From NCBI GenBank assembly GCA_049366815.1, contig JBMNCO010000157.1, positions 1-32,851 of the forward strand: a stretch of DNA of 32,851 nt, in the 5' to 3' direction. The position numbers and the translations under genes are program-made. This stretch comes from CAYNYM01 sp049366815. GTDB lineage: Bacteria; Desulfobacterota; DSM-4660; Desulfatiglandales; HGW-15. The notes beneath the pieces are model-generated. The model did no database searches, was not told the origin of the DNA, and saw only the letters and a list, made by a program, of their open reading frames with translations. Shown here one piece after another: positions 31,533-32,851 of this stretch (position 1 is its first letter; each line of letters begins with the position of its first letter).

Positions 31533-32129
31533 TCAGCGCCGGGCGGTGATTTGGTAGTCGATGCTGGCCTGGACATTCAGACGCGCCACTCGGATATTGT
31601 CCGGGAAGGAAGGGAAAGGGGCTGCGGCCCGGATGGCTCTCAGGGCCTCATCGTCAAGGATGGCGTGCCCGGAGCTCCTCAAAGTCCGGACGGCCGTGAG
31701 ATGCCCATTTCTGCTCAGGCTGAAGACAACCAGGAGCTTACCCTCGATCAGGTTCTCTCTGGCCTCGGGCGGATATTCCCATTGCCCCATGATGCTCTCC
31801 TTGATGATCCGGGCGTATGAGACGTATCGCTTGTCCTGCGTGTCAAGGGAGATAGTATCCTGACTGTCCTCGGGTACTGGGGTGTTCTTTTCCCCGGCCT
31901 TCCCCATTTCACCGTCTGCAAGATCATCCTGCTCAAGATCTTCCACCGGGGGGCGGAGGAACTCCACCTGATAAGTGGACGGTTCTTCGGCCTCATGCCA
32001 GGCCCAGGGAAAGGCCTTCGGGAAGGCCAGGACAAAGCTGATGTGCAAGACAAGGGATAGCCCGAGACAGATCCGCATGATCATTGCGGCTTCAAAACCG
32101 CCCATTCTATTTTTGAACCTTTCGATCAT
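31533..32129 (-). CDS. tonB: TonB-family energy transducer
   Basis: A 198-residue protein with a single N-terminal transmembrane segment (about 17-38) containing a histidine (LVLHISFVL), as in TonB. The C-terminal TonB domain (about 115-195) has YPPEARENLIEGKLLVVFSL and LDDEALRAIRAAAPFP. The periplasmic linker between is acidic rather than the usual proline-lysine spacer. No ExbB/ExbD or receptor gene is in the window. The start overlaps the end of the HD-domain gene by 23 bases, implying co-transcription. Confidence 0.88.
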   Translation of the reverse strand: MIERFKNRMGGFEAAMIMRICLGLSLVLHISFVLAFPKAFPWAWHEAEEPSTYQVEFLRPPVEDLEQDDLADGEMGKAGEKNTPVPEDSQDTISLDTQDKRYVSYARIIKESIMGQWEYPPEARENLIEGKLLVVFSLSRNGHLTAVRTLRSSGHAILDDEALRAIRAAAPFPSFPDNIRVARLNVQASIDYQITARR

Positions 32130-32706
32130 TCGAAGGACCGTTCACCCAATCCGTATCCTTATCAAACCACCATTCGGCGCTGTCCGTGCTCAGGATGTTC
32201 CGTGCCAAATTTCTTGCACTCTCCGTCCGCAGCCGTTTCACGGCATAGAAGAGCCATTCCTTTGCATACCTGTTTCCCAGATCCAACTGTTCTTTCAGCT
32301 CGAGGATCAAATCGAGCTGGTCCGCATCCCGGGCGATAAGGGCCTCCAGACTCTGTGACTCATTGAATTCTACGGTAAGAGAGACAAGGTTCTCCCCAAA
32401 GGGAAGCCCTTGGGCCAGGTCTCGAACGGCCCTTTCATCGTCGACACTCACATATCGTTTGTTTACGTAATTGTGATCACCCGTTCTCGCCTCGTGCAGA
32501 TCGTGAAACAGGCACATGAGGGTGGTTTTCATGGAATCCGCCCCGGATTCCTGAAGAGAAAGGATGTATCCGATGACCGTCGTTCGGAACGAGTGTTCCG
32601 CAACGGATTCCTGGCCGGACCCGAGGAATTGATATCCCGTCCGGGGTGTCTTCTTGAGCATGCCCACTTCAAACAGAAAATTTACCAGTGTTTCCATCAT
32701 GCCCAT
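32107..32706 (-). CDS. HD-domain phosphohydrolase (YfbR-like)
   Basis: A 199-residue HD-domain protein. It begins NFLFEVGMLKKTPRTG and GSGQESVAEHSFRTT, then has the catalytic FHDLHEARTGDHNYVNK and RDADQLDLILE, matching the His...HisAsp...Asp metal pattern of YfbR-type 5'-nucleotidases. It probably dephosphorylates deoxynucleoside monophosphates; specificity cannot be read here. Three closely spaced start codons (MGMMETL) make the exact start uncertain. If the promoter placed just upstream is right, the transcript would be nearly leaderless from one of them. Confidence 0.88.
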   Translation of the reverse strand: MGMMETLVNFLFEVGMLKKTPRTGYQFLGSGQESVAEHSFRTTVIGYILSLQESGADSMKTTLMCLFHDLHEARTGDHNYVNKRYVSVDDERAVRDLAQGLPFGENLVSLTVEFNESQSLEALIARDADQLDLILELKEQLDLGNRYAKEWLFYAVKRLRTESARNLARNILSTDSAEWWFDKDTDWVNGPSNDRKVQK

Positions 32707-32735
32707 TCAATAGGGAGCCGGATGGAAAAAGTCAA
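32707..32735 (-). promoter_or_regulatory. Candidate promoter for the HD-domain/tonB pair
   Basis: On the minus strand, TTGACT (32730-32735) and TATTGA (32707-32712) are separated by a consensus 17-base spacer, and the -10 directly abuts the first ATG. Transcription would then begin inside the first few codons, so either a downstream ATG is used or another promoter further upstream serves the gene. The AT-rich stretch at about 32770-32800 is an alternative location. Confidence 0.35.
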
Positions 32736-32851
32736 GGATGTTTTATTGATGGCCCGCCTTGATTTCTTTAGGAAGAGGATATATAAAATAAAAAGAAACT
32801 ACTCAGCTAGATAGGCTGTAGGCATTTAGGCTGTGAGGTGTCGCAGGAAGG

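Noticed and set aside
1..32851. CRISPR arrays, insertion sequences, tRNA or rRNA genes
   Set aside because: No spaced direct repeats, transposase motifs, terminal inverted repeats or cloverleaf/rRNA signatures were seen on reading the window.

Overview
The window reads as a chromosomal segment of a strictly anaerobic bacterium, most likely a Desulfobacterota (sulfate-reducing or syntrophic) lineage. Evidence: a selenocysteine-containing NAD-linked formate dehydrogenase, an Rnf complex in the order C-D-G-E-A-B led by a c3-type multihaem cytochrome, a sigma54-controlled branched-chain-type ABC importer beside an acyl-CoA ligase, and no oxygen-respiration genes. This placement is inference from gene content; no rRNA or tRNA is present.

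Region 1 (about 350-10065, + strand) is a formate dehydrogenase operon. The catalytic subunit carries an in-frame TGA (Sec379) followed by a textbook bacterial SECIS hairpin. NuoE-, ferredoxin- and NuoF-type subunits supply a route to NAD(H). Between NuoE and the ferredoxin sits a block of six regulatory-looking genes: two DRTGG-domain proteins, two HATPase-domain proteins, a PHP-domain protein, and a diverged H-cluster ([FeFe]-hydrogenase-like) protein. The block resembles a redox- or H2-sensing module acting on a formate/NADH/ferredoxin enzyme.

Region 2 (10357-17514) is the Rnf operon: tetrahaem cytochrome, rnfC, D, G, E, A, B, then a convergent rseC-like gene. Three departures from textbook Rnf occur together. 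RnfC lacks the FMN/NADH motif, RnfD appears to lack the flavinylation threonine, and RnfB is fused to a complete GltD-like FAD/NAD(P)H oxidoreductase. With the cytochrome, this suggests that the electron entry or exit point has been rewired.

Region 3 (17515-20885) holds about 500 bp with no convincing gene, an unrecognised membrane-anchored coiled-coil protein, and a minus-strand pair (DnaJ-like co-chaperone and PP-loop thiouridylase-like protein).

Region 4 (21147-31419) holds a PAS histidine kinase and an NtrC-type sigma54 activator. A near-perfect -24/-12 promoter with an adjacent perfect inverted repeat follows. Downstream of it are livKHMGF, an acyl-CoA ligase and an orphan receiver protein. 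The inferred role is regulated uptake and CoA activation of an organic acid.

Region 5 (31533-32706, - strand) encodes an HD-domain phosphohydrolase and a TonB-like protein.
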